Assembly (NCBI RefSeq): GCF_009363435.1
Contig: NZ_CP045354.1
Coordinates: 5,050,501-5,114,500 of the forward strand
Reading direction: 5' to 3'
Source of the DNA: Labrenzia sp. THAF82
Lineage (GTDB): Bacteria; Pseudomonadota; Alphaproteobacteria; Rhizobiales; Stappiaceae
DNA: 64,000 nucleotides
The notes beneath the pieces were generated by a model, which saw nothing but the letters and a program-made list of their open reading frames with translations, had not been told where the DNA came from and ran no database searches. The position numbers and the translations under genes were made by a program. Shown here one piece after another: positions 17,942 through 27,691 of the stretch; position 1 is the stretch's first letter, and each line of letters opens with the position of its first letter.

Positions 17942-18760
17942 TCACGGCTTGACGGACCGCTGCTCGAACCAATCGAGAGCCGTCTGCATCCAGTCGACCG
18001 GCCAGGTGTGGTCACCGTCATAGAGGCAAAAGCGAACCGCGCTGTCCTGCCAGAAACGGCAACGCATCTCATTTGAGACGGCAAATCCGTCCGGCGTATG
18101 GCTTTCAACAGAAATCTCTCTCACCAGCCTAAGCCCGGCGAAAACATCACCTGTGCTGACAGGTCCGTAGCTCAGGCCCTCAAGTGGCATCACGGTGTCT
18201 GAGAATGCATGGATCTGGAAAAGTTGAACGGGTGCGGAGCAGGCTTTGGGAAGTGGGGACCACATGGCACCGTTCAGAACGACAAATCCGGCAAAGCCCT
18301 GCGGTGAATGGCAGGCCGTGTCCAGGACGGCGGAACCGCCCATTGAGTAGCCTGTCAGAAGAACGCGGCTCAAATCCAACGGCAGTTTGCCGGCAAGGTC
18401 CTGAACCGCCGCGCGGGCAAAGTCGGCTTCGTTGCGCAGCGGGGTTTGCCCGTCGTGCACTGACCAACCGTTCTTGGCCCCCTCAAAACTGCGGGTCATT
18501 CCGTTCAGCGCCAGAAACACATACCCGCGTGCAAGCGCAGCGTTGACGAGATTGCGATCTACCTCAATCGTGTTTTTTGCCGAGCTGCCGTAGCCATGGA
18601 AATAGACCACAACAGGCAATTGGTCACTGATGTTTTCAGGTGCTTCGTAGCGATAGGTACCTGTTTCCAAACTGCAATCACTTGCGGCCCCACAAGCTTG
18701 GGCAGTGTCCCCCAAAACCGGTGCAAAAGCTGCGAAAAATAGGAAAATCCAGCGTCTCAT
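17942..18760 (-). CDS. Secreted alpha/beta-hydrolase esterase, polyhydroxybutyrate depolymerase/feruloyl esterase-like
   Basis: The 272-residue protein starts at ATG 18760 with a GGAGGT site three bases before it. It opens with a signal peptide (MRRWIFLFFAAFAPVLG, cleavage near AQA) and has several Cys residues in the mature part, as exported enzymes do. The nucleophile Ser lies in the GYSMGGSA motif, the oxyanion segment is VVYFHGYGSS, and a catalytic His is likely in YDGDHTWP near the C-terminus. The layout matches the LpqC/PHB-depolymerase/feruloyl-esterase group acting on polymeric esters. Upstream of two sugar permeases it could release an acylated carbohydrate for uptake (inference). 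Confidence 0.75.
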   Translation of the reverse strand: MRRWIFLFFAAFAPVLGDTAQACGAASDCSLETGTYRYEAPENISDQLPVVVYFHGYGSSAKNTIEVDRNLVNAALARGYVFLALNGMTRSFEGAKNGWSVHDGQTPLRNEADFARAAVQDLAGKLPLDLSRVLLTGYSMGGSAVLDTACHSPQGFAGFVVLNGAMWSPLPKACSAPVQLFQIHAFSDTVMPLEGLSYGPVSTGDVFAGLRLVREISVESHTPDGFAVSNEMRCRFWQDSAVRFCLYDGDHTWPVDWMQTALDWFEQRSVKP

Positions 18761-18841
18761 GCTACCTCCGCAAGGCAAAAGAATTCCTCCCCGGCAACCG
18801 GCCAGGCTTCAAAAAAAATCAATCATGAGATTGCCGTCAGC

Positions 18842-19402
18842 TCACTTCAGGCAGGCATCCAGAAGTGTCATTGCAATTCCGACGGAAATATCCGGTCGCG
18901 CTTCCAGAATTGAACTCGAACCGATGTGTTCCGTTTCCACGCAGCAGGCGATCACGTCCGTCCATTTGTTCAGCTCAATCGGTTTCAACGGTGTTTCCGA
19001 CATGCGTGTCAGCGTGACATAGATCTTTCTGCGAAGTTCAGTTTTCGCAAGCTGGCGGCCCTCGGAAATCAGACATTCAGGCGTTGCCAGAATGCTGTGA
19101 TTGTCGCGATTGAAATTATAGTAACTCAGAAGGAACGCTTCGCATTTCGCTCTGATAACGTCTGCATCTCCCTTGATCCATTCCGGTTCATAACTTGAAC
19201 AAACGGCGCGATATCCCGTGTCCAAATGGGCAAAGATCAAATCTCCGATTTCCGGAAAGTGGCGATAGACTGTCCCTCTTCCCAAACCACTTTGCCTGAC
19301 CACGTCCGACATCGTTGGAAGCTTGGCATTTCCCGGCCGCAAGAGACTGGCAAATGCCTGAAGTATTGTGCCTCGATTTTCCTGCGCGTCGCTTCGGGTC
19401 AT
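18842..19402 (-). CDS. TetR/AcrR-family transcriptional regulator
   Basis: The 186-residue protein has an N-terminal TetR helix-turn-helix (TMSDVVRQSGLGRGTVYRHF, residues about 29-50) and a variable helical C-terminal ligand domain. It lies 81 bases upstream of the esterase/permease genes on the same strand, and a 20-base near-perfect palindrome sits 16 bases before its start. Autorepression and control of the downstream genes as one unit are inferred. The ligand is unknown. Confidence 0.88.
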   Translation of the reverse strand: MTRSDAQENRGTILQAFASLLRPGNAKLPTMSDVVRQSGLGRGTVYRHFPEIGDLIFAHLDTGYRAVCSSYEPEWIKGDADVIRAKCEAFLLSYYNFNRDNHSILATPECLISEGRQLAKTELRRKIYVTLTRMSETPLKPIELNKWTDVIACCVETEHIGSSSILEARPDISVGIAMTLLDACLK

Positions 19403-19417
19403 CTGTTTCTCTTACTT

Positions 19418-19437
19418 AAGTGGACACTTGTCCGCTT
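19418..19437. promoter_or_regulatory. TetR-type operator palindrome
   Basis: AAGTGGACA and TGTCCGCTT flank CT, a 20-base inverted repeat with one mismatched pair per arm. The core GGACA/TGTCC is perfect. It ends 16 bases upstream of the TetR start, where a repressor would block transcription. A further partial copy (TTGTCAAGTCC) overlaps its right end at 19436-19446. Confidence 0.6.
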
Positions 19438-19571
19438 GTCAAGTCCAACCAAGTCCAGATTGGATTCGATGGATTGATAAAGGGGAACAAGTACGTCTTC
19501 ACTAGTAATTTTAGCCCTGTCAGGACAAAGTCGGGATACGTGCCTGGCCAGCGGAAAACATACCGGATCGG

Positions 19572-20249
19572 ATGGGACGGGCACTGTCTTCGCATTTCAA
19601 TCATGGGCCAACACTAGTGACACACGCTCCACTACAAAATCGAGTCCTGCCAACAGGAGAAATCGTTTCAGCTTCCTTCCGCGGAACGTTCACCGGCAAT
19701 CGCGGCATTCTTGACCTTGATGCACAGGGCCGCTTGGGTACAAGCCGCTGGAAACACAAGCACTGGATCATTTGCGATCTCGTTCATCCGCGCGGTCGTT
19801 ATCACGGACCCAGGCCGGCGCGTGGATGGACGCCATTGTTTTTCATTGATGAAGCGATCGCGCTTGCCGCTGGTCACCGGCCTTGCGCTTATTGCCGACC
19901 AAAAGCCTACCGCGCTTGGGTCAAGGCCTGGTCCAGAGCACATGGCGGCTCATCCGGACACAAAGAAATCGATATGGCTTTGCATTCCGCCAGGGTTACA
20001 CGCGCACGCACTCAGATCCGTCACGAGGCCGTGCTGCGTGACCTTCCCGACTACGTTTTTGTTCTCTATCGGGATCAACCGCACCTGGTGTTCAATCGTT
20101 CGCTTTATCCATTTGAATCCGGTGCGTATGGCTCAGCCGTCGCGCTGCCGTTTGACGCTCGGCAGGCTACGGTCCTTACGCCGCACCCGACATTGGCCGT
20201 TCTGGCTGCAGGCTATGAGCCTGAGACCTGCTCAATACCTGATGGTTAG
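19572..20249 (+). CDS. Conserved hypothetical protein with GHRPCxYCR motif
   Basis: The 225-residue frame contains a Gly/Asn-rich start (TGNRGILDLDAQGRLGTSRW), a WIICDL segment and the central block FFIDEAIALAAGHRPCAYCR followed by a Trp/Tyr-rich helix. I recognise this FLDEAxALAAGHRPCxxCR pattern from uncharacterised proteobacterial proteins of about 180-200 residues. The His-Arg-Pro-Cys-x-x-Cys could bind a metal. The first 20-30 residues may not be translated, since a GTG at 19617 is an alternative start. No function is assigned. It is divergent from the TetR gene and alone in its unit. Confidence 0.6.
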   Translation: MGRALSSHFNHGPTLVTHAPLQNRVLPTGEIVSASFRGTFTGNRGILDLDAQGRLGTSRWKHKHWIICDLVHPRGRYHGPRPARGWTPLFFIDEAIALAAGHRPCAYCRPKAYRAWVKAWSRAHGGSSGHKEIDMALHSARVTRARTQIRHEAVLRDLPDYVFVLYRDQPHLVFNRSLYPFESGAYGSAVALPFDARQATVLTPHPTLAVLAAGYEPETCSIPDG

Positions 20250-20457
20250 AGCGATATCGGTTTTTACAGCTCCAATCTGCTGAGGACGGCATATCTTGCA
20301 AAGGGACTGGACGCAAAGAGCAAGAGGTTGAAAAACCCTAAGCGGGATTTTAGGAGTGCTGTCTCCCCCAGGCATACGCAAATAGTCTTGCGCGCAGTCC
20401 TTTCCTCATCGGTAGGACCGCGCACACGATCTTCTCGTCTTGAACAAAGCTCGCGTG

Positions 20458-22707
20458 TCAGGCCGCCTTGGCCTTGAACTCAAGCCGACGGCGATGAAGG
20501 ACCGGCTCTGTATAACCGTTGGGCTGTTTGGTGCCTTCAAAGACCAGCTCGCACGCCGCCTGGAAGGCAACTGAGCCTTCATAGTCAGCAGCCATCGGCC
20601 GATAGAGCGGGTCGCCGGCATTTTGACCATCAACGACCGCAGCCATACGCTGCATGGTCTCCAGAACCTGTTCCTTGCTGGCAACACCATGATGCAGCCA
20701 GTTGGCGATGTGCTGGGAGGAAATGCGCAATGTGGCCCGGTCTTCCATGAGGCCGACATTGTTGATGTCCGGCACCTTGGAACAGCCAACCCCCTGCTCT
20801 ACCCAGCGGACGACATATCCAAGAATGCCTTGCGCGTTGTTGTCGAGCTCGGCCTGGATATCGTCCGGTGCCCAGTTGGGCCGCTCGGCGACGGGAATGG
20901 ACAGGATGTCTTCCAGCTTGGCCGCATCCCGGGTCTTCAATTCCTGTTGCCGGTCCTGAACAGCAATCTTGTAGTAGTGCATGGCATGCAGTGTTGCCGC
21001 AGTCGGAGAAGGAACCCAGGCCGTATTCGCGCCTGACACCGGGTGTCCGATCTTTTGCTCCAGCATCGCGTTCATCAGATCAGGCATGGCCCACATGCCC
21101 TTGCCGATTTGAGCGTGCCCCGGCAAACCACAGGCAAGTCCGACATCAACATTATTGTTCTCGTAGGCTGCAATCCAAGTGGCTGCTTTCATGTCGCCCT
21201 TGCGGATCATTGGACCGGCTTCCATGGATGTGTGCATTTCATCACCGGTTCGATCCAGAAAACCTGTGTTGATGAAAAAGACACGGTCTTTTGCCTGCCG
21301 GATGCACTCCTTTAGATTAACCGTCGTGCGCCGTTCTTCGTCCATGATGCCCATCTTGAGCGTGTTTCGCTCAAGACCGAGTGCATCCTCCACGCGGTTG
21401 AATATCTCCGACGCGAAAGCCACTTCTTCAGGTCCGTGCATCTTGGGCTTTACGATATAGACAGAACCTGCACGGCTGTTGGTTCCGCCGCCGTTGGGGC
21501 CAATGTCATGCAGCGCGATCAAAGACGTGATCATGCCGTCCAGCAGACCCTCTGGAACCTCATTTCCGTGCTCGTCAAGAACAGCGTCAATCGTCATCAA
21601 GTGACCGACATTGCGGATCAGCAGCAGAGAACGGCCATGTAGCTTCAGGGCGCTGCCATCCGGCGCTGTATAGTTCCGGTCGCCATGCAGGCGCCGCGTC
21701 ACCGTTTCACCACCCTTTTCAAAGGTCTCCTGAAGATCTCCCTTCATCAGGCCAAGCCAGTTGGTGTAGACGACAACCTTGTCCTCAGCGTCAACAGCAG
21801 CGACAGAGTCTTCACAGTCCATGATCGTCGACATGGCGGATTCCAGGACAACGTCCGAAATGCGCGCCTTGTCGGTTTTGCCGATCGGATGCTGACTGTC
21901 GACATTGATTTCGAGGTGAAGACCGTTCTTAACCAGCAGAACCTTGTAGGGGTCTGCTGGATCGCCGGCGAAACCTGCGAACTGGGACCTATCTGCAAGT
22001 CCCGTGGAACCGCCATCGACCGAGATCACCAGATTTTCGTCTTTCACAGCTAGCCCGGTGATGTCTGACCAGCTGCCGGACAGAAGTGGTGCAGTCTCGT
22101 CCAGAACGCGGCGGGCATAAGCAATGACGTCTGCACCACGCGCGGCATCAAATCCACCCGGCTGCGGGCGCGACCCCATGGCATCGGTGCCATAAAGAGC
22201 ATCATAGAGCGACCCCCAGCGCGCGTTGGCGGCATTCAGTGCGTAACGTGCATTCATGACCGGAACCACGAGCTGGGGCCCGGCAACCTCGCCAATTTCC
22301 GGATCGACATTCTGTGTACCGACTTCAAAATCCGGTCCTTCGGGCACCAGATAGCCGGTTTCAGTCAAAAAAGCCTTGTATGCAGGCATATCCGGGGTTC
22401 CGGAATTGGCCTTGTGCCAGGTATCGATTTTTGCCTGCAGCTCATCACGCCTTGCCAGCAATGCCTTGTTCTTTGGCGCCAGATCATGGATCAGTGCGGA
22501 CAGGCTTTTCCAGAAATGCTCCTGTTCGACACCGCTGTCCGGCAAGGCTTTTTCATTGACAAAGTCATATAGAACCTGGGCAACTTTCAACCCGTGGACA
22601 TCGATCCGGCCTGTCATTGGTATTCTCCACTCAGAACGTGCTTGTTTTGCTTTACCCAGTGTTTTGGGGTCAAAGCCCGCAATCGTCAATTGTCGTCCTT
22701 CAAGCAT
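20458..22707 (-). CDS. glcB: Malate synthase G
   Basis: The 749-residue protein has the length of malate synthase G (the A isoform is about 530). It condenses glyoxylate with acetyl-CoA to malate in the glyoxylate cycle or glycolate use. Family blocks are [48 protein letters not shown] and [19 protein letters not shown], which include the Mg-binding acidic residues and the catalytic region. The start is ATG 22707 ([13 protein letters not shown]). A 27-residue longer reading is rejected because it lacks similarity to the usual N-terminus. The gene stands alone and is divergent from a DMT exporter; no isocitrate lyase is in the window. Confidence 0.95.
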   Translation of the reverse strand: MLEGRQLTIAGFDPKTLGKAKQARSEWRIPMTGRIDVHGLKVAQVLYDFVNEKALPDSGVEQEHFWKSLSALIHDLAPKNKALLARRDELQAKIDTWHKANSGTPDMPAYKAFLTETGYLVPEGPDFEVGTQNVDPEIGEVAGPQLVVPVMNARYALNAANARWGSLYDALYGTDAMGSRPQPGGFDAARGADVIAYARRVLDETAPLLSGSWSDITGLAVKDENLVISVDGGSTGLADRSQFAGFAGDPADPYKVLLVKNGLHLEINVDSQHPIGKTDKARISDVVLESAMSTIMDCEDSVAAVDAEDKVVVYTNWLGLMKGDLQETFEKGGETVTRRLHGDRNYTAPDGSALKLHGRSLLLIRNVGHLMTIDAVLDEHGNEVPEGLLDGMITSLIALHDIGPNGGGTNSRAGSVYIVKPKMHGPEEVAFASEIFNRVEDALGLERNTLKMGIMDEERRTTVNLKECIRQAKDRVFFINTGFLDRTGDEMHTSMEAGPMIRKGDMKAATWIAAYENNNVDVGLACGLPGHAQIGKGMWAMPDLMNAMLEQKIGHPVSGANTAWVPSPTAATLHAMHYYKIAVQDRQQELKTRDAAKLEDILSIPVAERPNWAPDDIQAELDNNAQGILGYVVRWVEQGVGCSKVPDINNVGLMEDRATLRISSQHIANWLHHGVASKEQVLETMQRMAAVVDGQNAGDPLYRPMAADYEGSVAFQAACELVFEGTKQPNGYTEPVLHRRRLEFKAKAA

Positions 22708-22840
22708 CACTTTTTCTTTTTTGGAAACAATCCAATTCATTATCTCCAAAAATATAGAACTGCATTCGAGGATATTATGCTTTCGCAACGTCCTTCGATC
22801 CGCTACCTCTCGCTTTCCAGCTCACTCCCGACAGGATCTC

Positions 22841-23770
22841 ATGCGCGCTCTGGCAAAACGATTTGGCGACCTGACATTCGGCAATGCCATTGTCATGCTC
22901 GGCCTGACCACACTGTTCTGGGGTGGAAACACGGTCGCTGGCCGTCTTGCAGTCGGCGAAGTATCTCCGATGGTGGTTGTGTTTCTGCGTTGGGTGATTG
23001 TCGCGTCCATCATGCTGCCTCTGCTCTGGCCGCGCATCCGGGCAGACTGGCCGGTCATCAAACCTTTTTTCTTTCCGCGCATGGTGCTGATGGCAGCTCT
23101 TGGCTTTGTTGCCTTCAATTCGCTGTTCTATATCGCTGCGGGTCAGACGACAGCAGTCAATCTCGGCATCATCCAGGGCTCCATGCCCATATTGGTGTTG
23201 ATCGGTTCCGTGATCGCCTTTGGAGCAAAGGTTCGGGTGTTGCAAGTGTGCGGGATCCTGTTGACCCTGGCAGGCGTTACCTTGATTGCCGCACAAGGTA
23301 AACTGGAGACATTGCTGGCACTTGCCGTCAATCCTGGTGACGGCGTCATGTTCATCGCTTGTGTTCTTTACTCCGGATACACCCTGGCCCTCAGAAACAG
23401 GCCGCAGGTTTCCGGACTTGTGTTCTTCGCAATTCTGTCCGGCATTGCCGTTGTCACCTCAGTGCCGGGCCTGCTTTACGAAATCAGTGCAAGTACCGTG
23501 CAGTGGCCCACCACCAAGGGATGGCTGGTCGTGCTTTATATCGCCGTCTTTCCCTCATGCCTGTCGCAGATCTTCTTCATGCGTGGTGTTGAGCTGATCG
23601 GCCCGGCCCGTGCCGGTGTCTTTATCAACCTGGTCCCGATTTTTGCCGCCGTGTTGGCGGTTTCGATCCTGAACGAGCCCTTTGAATGGCACCACGGCCT
23701 GGCGCTGGTGCTCGTCCTCGGTGGCATTGGGCTGTCGGAGCGAAAAGCTGCGCGCGCGTCGTCACCTTAA
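22841..23770 (+). CDS. DMT-superfamily (EamA) transporter
   Basis: The 309-residue protein has ten hydrophobic segments arranged as two EamA repeats. The first opens with TLFWGGNTVAGRLAVGEVSP, and the second holds the PSCLSQIFFMRGVELIGPAR block typical of the end of EamA proteins. Many act as exporters of amino acids or metabolites. The frame is open further upstream into glcB, but ATG 22841 with AGGAT before it gives the normal start MRALAKRFGDL. It is separated from glcB by about 130 bases that must hold both promoters. Confidence 0.85.
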   Translation: MRALAKRFGDLTFGNAIVMLGLTTLFWGGNTVAGRLAVGEVSPMVVVFLRWVIVASIMLPLLWPRIRADWPVIKPFFFPRMVLMAALGFVAFNSLFYIAAGQTTAVNLGIIQGSMPILVLIGSVIAFGAKVRVLQVCGILLTLAGVTLIAAQGKLETLLALAVNPGDGVMFIACVLYSGYTLALRNRPQVSGLVFFAILSGIAVVTSVPGLLYEISASTVQWPTTKGWLVVLYIAVFPSCLSQIFFMRGVELIGPARAGVFINLVPIFAAVLAVSILNEPFEWHHGLALVLVLGGIGLSERKAARASSP

Positions 23771-23836
23771 CTGAAATTCATAAATTAATTCGACCGGTTA
23801 TTTGAAATTGCCGCATTCGCGGGGCACATTGCCGTA

Positions 23837-26683
23837 ATGGATACACCACTGATTACAGGCGTTTTTGCGCTGCTATTGATTACGATTTCCGTGCTTCAAC
23901 CGATAGCACGGCGCCTTGGACTTGCGCCCAGTGTGCTTCTTGCCATGGTCGGAACGCTGATCGGTATCCTGGCAACCTATCTGCTTTATACGTCGCACAC
24001 GGATGCACTCAACGAAATCGCGGCAGTGTTTGTCGATCCGCCGCTGAACTCGGAGATGATCCTCTATATATTCCTGCCTATTTTGCTTTTTCAGACGGCG
24101 CTGACGCTGGACGTGCGGCGCATGTTCGAAGATATCGGACCCATTCTGGTCATGGCCATTGTCGCGGTTTTTGTGGCAACGGCCTTTATAGGTTTCGCGT
24201 TGTATCCCCTGACCAGCCTGGCCAATATTGCAGGTGTTTCCCTGCTCGCCTGCCTGTTGCTGGGAGCTATCGTTGCAACGACAGACCCGGTCGCGGTTGT
24301 CGCCATTTTCAGGGACATTGGCGCGCCACCCAGACTTGGCAGGATTGTTGAGGGCGAAAGCCTGCTGAACGATGCTGCGGCCATCGTAATCTTCGTCATC
24401 ATTCTGGACATTCTAACCGGCAGTCAGTCCATGTCGGCAAACGAGGCGTTCATCGCCTTTGTCAGGTCCTTCATTGGCGGCATTGTCGTCGGAACCGTGC
24501 TCGCACGAATAGCGGTCGCCTTGCTGCCGCTTATGCGTGATCTGCCTCTGGCCCAGGTTACGCTCAGCCTTGCCTTGCCATATGGAACCTATGTGCTCAG
24601 CGACCAGTTCGCCGATGTATCGGCGGTCGTTGCCGTCGTCTGTGCAGGAACGGTGTTCAATCTTTATGGTCCTGCACGCATTCAACCTGCGAACTGGCGG
24701 TTCCTGCATTCAGTCTGGGAACAAATCGCGTTCTGGGCTGCATCTCTCATCTTCCTGTTGTCCGCAATTCTGATTCCGCGATTTGTCGAGGGCTTCACGC
24801 CCATCGACATCCTGCTTCTGGTGGTTGTTGTGCTTGCAGCATTTGCGGCGCGTGCGGTGGTGATCTTCGGCCTCTTACCGGTCTTGAGCAAACTGCGAGC
24901 CGGGCAATCTGTGAACAACCGCTACAAGACGGTGATGCTTTGGGGCGGCATGCGCGGCGCAGTCACCCTGACGCTCGCACTCAGCGTCTCAGAACATACG
25001 GGGCTGGGTGAGGACGTTTCCACATTCATTACGAAGCTGGCGACCGGCTTTGTTCTTTTCACTCTGTTGGTCTATGGAACGAGCTTGAAGCCGCTGATCC
25101 GTCTGCTCGGTCTCAACAGATTGAATGCACTTGATGAAGCGGTCAGAACACAGTTCCTGGCGCTGTCACTCTCCGATGTGCGTCAGGAAATCGAAGATGC
25201 AGCGGAGAGCTATCATATTGAGCCGCGTGTTACCAAAAAGGTCCTCCAGGACTATGAGGAACGTGCTGCGGCAGCTGCAGCCGAGACCAACAAGCTTGAA
25301 GAACTCAGCGACTGGGATCGTGTACGCATCGGGCTGATTGCTTTGGCAGACCGGGAACAGCAGCTTGTACTTCAACATTTTCATGAAAAGACAATTTCAG
25401 GCCGGTCGGTTTCGCGCTTTCTGACATTGACCGGGCGCGTTGGTGACCTGACCCGAAGCGACGGTCGCTCGGGATACAACAAAGCGGTTCGCAAGCCTTT
25501 GAAATTTGGCTTCGGGTTTCGAATTGCGCAGATGCTTCAACGACGGCTGCGCATTGCGAGACCACTGGCAAACCGGCTGGCAGACCGATTCGAGTTCCTG
25601 CTGGTTTACCGCATCCTTGCGGACGAGTTGATCGACTTCAACAATCTGCATATCCGGCCGCTGCTTGGCGAACGTGTTGCAGACATCTTGCAGGACACGC
25701 TGGCTATTCGTCAGGACGAGACCATGCAGGCAATCGATGCATTGCGTCTTCAATACCCGGACTATGCCGACGCCCTGGAAGATCAGTTCCTGCGCAAGGC
25801 CGGTGTCCGTTTGGAAGAGACCGCATTCGACAACGCCCGCGACCAGATGCTGATCGGTACGGAACTTCATCGAAACCTGCTCCGTGATGTGGAACGGTCC
25901 CGCCGATCCAGCCACACTCGACCGAAGCTCGACCTTGGGCTGAAGACCCGGGAACTTGTCAGTGCGCATCCGCTGTTCGCAGACCTTCCGCGCAAGCGGC
26001 AAAAGGCGATCCGGCGCATGATGCGGCCTCAGTTTGCAACGCCTGGAGAAAAACTGATCAAGAAAGGCGACCGGGGTGACGCCGCCTATTTCATTGCCTC
26101 CGGTGCCGTGGAAGTGCAAGCACCGACACACAATGTGCGTCTGGGACGTGGTGATGTTTTCGGTGAAATTGCGCTCATGACAGGTGGCCGCCGCAGCGCA
26201 GATGTTTTTGCACTTGGCTATTGCCAGCTTCTCTATCTGAAGGCTCACGATTTCAAGGCATTGATGGAACAGCACCCGGATCTGCGCGATCACGTGGTCA
26301 GCCTTGCGCAGGAGCGTCAGCTCATGAACATCGATGAGCCCGAGCATGACGTGGAAGATCCGGTGTTTCCAGTCTTCACCAAAGACGATCCGGACACTGA
26401 GCCGGCAAATGACGAGCAAGCCCCGGCAACAGAACAGCCCGAACCGGCCGGTTCGGAACCGGAGCACGCTGACAAGGTCAATGCAGAATCCAGTGATACC
26501 GCCCCTGAATTGACCGAGAGCAGCAAGGCGGCTGCACCGGAGCCAGCAAATGATGCTACGGCCGCTGAAGAACCAGCTATCGAGCCCTCGGAAGAAAAGA
26601 TCACTGACGCTGAAGGGCGCTCAGAAACTTCAGAGCCTGAGACATCCGATCAGGCAATAAAAAAGGAGACCGCATCCGGGTGA
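23837..26683 (+). CDS. CPA1-type cation/proton antiporter with C-terminal cyclic-nucleotide-binding domain
   Basis: The 948-residue protein begins with about twelve spans (residues 1-430) carrying the antiporter acidic core TDPVAVVAIFRDIGAPPR and the GESLLNDAAAIV block. A long helical linker follows, then a cyclic-nucleotide-binding domain at about 715-830 whose phosphate-binding cassette GDVFGEIALMTGGRRSADV keeps the Glu and Arg that contact cAMP or cGMP. The last 110 residues are Glu/Ala/Pro/Thr-rich and probably disordered. The protein should exchange Na+ or K+ for H+ at the inner membrane, gated by cyclic nucleotide (inference from domains). The stop codon lies inside a hairpin that acts on the opposite strand. 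Confidence 0.88.
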   Translation: MDTPLITGVFALLLITISVLQPIARRLGLAPSVLLAMVGTLIGILATYLLYTSHTDALNEIAAVFVDPPLNSEMILYIFLPILLFQTALTLDVRRMFEDIGPILVMAIVAVFVATAFIGFALYPLTSLANIAGVSLLACLLLGAIVATTDPVAVVAIFRDIGAPPRLGRIVEGESLLNDAAAIVIFVIILDILTGSQSMSANEAFIAFVRSFIGGIVVGTVLARIAVALLPLMRDLPLAQVTLSLALPYGTYVLSDQFADVSAVVAVVCAGTVFNLYGPARIQPANWRFLHSVWEQIAFWAASLIFLLSAILIPRFVEGFTPIDILLLVVVVLAAFAARAVVIFGLLPVLSKLRAGQSVNNRYKTVMLWGGMRGAVTLTLALSVSEHTGLGEDVSTFITKLATGFVLFTLLVYGTSLKPLIRLLGLNRLNALDEAVRTQFLALSLSDVRQEIEDAAESYHIEPRVTKKVLQDYEERAAAAAAETNKLEELSDWDRVRIGLIALADREQQLVLQHFHEKTISGRSVSRFLTLTGRVGDLTRSDGRSGYNKAVRKPLKFGFGFRIAQMLQRRLRIARPLANRLADRFEFLLVYRILADELIDFNNLHIRPLLGERVADILQDTLAIRQDETMQAIDALRLQYPDYADALEDQFLRKAGVRLEETAFDNARDQMLIGTELHRNLLRDVERSRRSSHTRPKLDLGLKTRELVSAHPLFADLPRKRQKAIRRMMRPQFATPGEKLIKKGDRGDAAYFIASGAVEVQAPTHNVRLGRGDVFGEIALMTGGRRSADVFALGYCQLLYLKAHDFKALMEQHPDLRDHVVSLAQERQLMNIDEPEHDVEDPVFPVFTKDDPDTEPANDEQAPATEQPEPAGSEPEHADKVNAESSDTAPELTESSKAAAPEPANDATAAEEPAIEPSEEKITDAEGRSETSEPETSDQAIKKETASG

Positions 26684-26695
26684 TGCGATCTCCTT
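26663..26695 (-). terminator. Rho-independent terminator for the MscS-like gene
   Basis: On the minus strand AAGGAGATCGCATC pairs with GATGCGGTCTCCTT around a short loop and is followed by six T. One A/C mismatch interrupts the stem. The hairpin covers the last six codons and stop of the convergent antiporter gene; the plus-strand side has no T-run, so it serves the mscS transcript. Confidence 0.75.
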
Positions 26696-26718
26696 CAAGT
26701 CGGACCGGTTTTTCCGGA

Positions 26719-27525
26719 TCAACCGGCCTTCTGGATTTCAACCGCATGCGGATACGGAATGGAGATACCGCCAGCGTCGAAGGCTTCCTTCACCGTTTTA
26801 AGCATGTGGAACTTGAGCTCCCAATAGTCGCCCGCGTTGCACCACAGACGCACGCCCAGATCCACTGAACTGTCGCCGAGATTGGTGACCCGCACCCAGG
26901 CCTCAGGGTCCTTCAACACACGATCGTCAGCGTTCGCGACATCCAGAATGATTTGCGTGGCCTTGTCTGCATCATCGCCGTAGTCGATGCCGAAAGTCAG
27001 ATCGAGACGCCGTGTGTCGTGTGCAGAAAAGTTGGTTATCACCGCGCCCCAGGCCTTACCATTGGGCATGATGATCTGCACATTGTCTGGTGTTACCAGT
27101 TCGGTGACAAAAATATTGAGGTCTTTCACCGTTCCGGATGTGCCACCAACGTCGACGAACTGACCGATCTTGTAAGGCCGGAAAATAATCAGCATGACAC
27201 CGGCTGCGATGTCGCTGAGGGTTCCCTGCAAGGCCAGACCGACAGCCAGGGTACCTGCACCGAGAACCGCAACAAGGCTCGTTGCCTCAATGCCGAACAG
27301 CTGAAGGATCGCAATGACAGTGACCAGAAGCACCAACCAGCGAACGATGGAAGCCGCAAATCCGCCAATCGTATCGTCGATCTGCGGGTGACTGACGATC
27401 CGTTTTCTGACAATGCCTGCCAGGAAACCAGCCAGGAACCAGCCGATAATCAGGACAATTAGGGCTTTTGCCGCATTTATGATGAGCGGCATGTAGACGC
27501 CCATCTGGTCCATTGCACCTTCCAT
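26719..27525 (-). CDS. MscS-family small-conductance mechanosensitive channel
   Basis: The 268-residue protein has an N-terminal span pair, a third pore-lining helix (VAVLGAGTLAVGLALQGTLS, then DIAAGVMLI) with the Gly/Ala packing of MscS, and a cytoplasmic beta/alpha domain ending in a conserved VRLWCNAGDYWELKFHML stretch. Such channels release solutes on hypo-osmotic shock. The ATG at 27525 has GGAG upstream. It is convergent with the antiporter, and the pair could be a small osmotic/ion homeostasis neighbourhood, though they are not co-transcribed. It is closest in length to E. coli MscS (286 residues). Confidence 0.9.
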   Translation of the reverse strand: MEGAMDQMGVYMPLIINAAKALIVLIIGWFLAGFLAGIVRKRIVSHPQIDDTIGGFAASIVRWLVLLVTVIAILQLFGIEATSLVAVLGAGTLAVGLALQGTLSDIAAGVMLIIFRPYKIGQFVDVGGTSGTVKDLNIFVTELVTPDNVQIIMPNGKAWGAVITNFSAHDTRRLDLTFGIDYGDDADKATQIILDVANADDRVLKDPEAWVRVTNLGDSSVDLGVRLWCNAGDYWELKFHMLKTVKEAFDAGGISIPYPHAVEIQKAG

Positions 27526-27691
27526 CGGTATTACTCCACTTCATTCAATCGGTTTGAATAACTGTGACTCGTAGCAGTGCAATTGCCAAGTTTCCAGAAC
27601 ATGTGCTTGGCAATTGCAACAGGTTTTGTTGGCTTCAGATACCTGTTCCATCTCTTGGCTGACCGCCAAGTGAGCACCATCTGCCCTGAGG

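Noticed and set aside
25397..26467. 356-codon minus-strand frame inside the antiporter gene
   Set aside because: It is antisense to the linker and cyclic-nucleotide domain and reads as Cys/His-rich nonsense.
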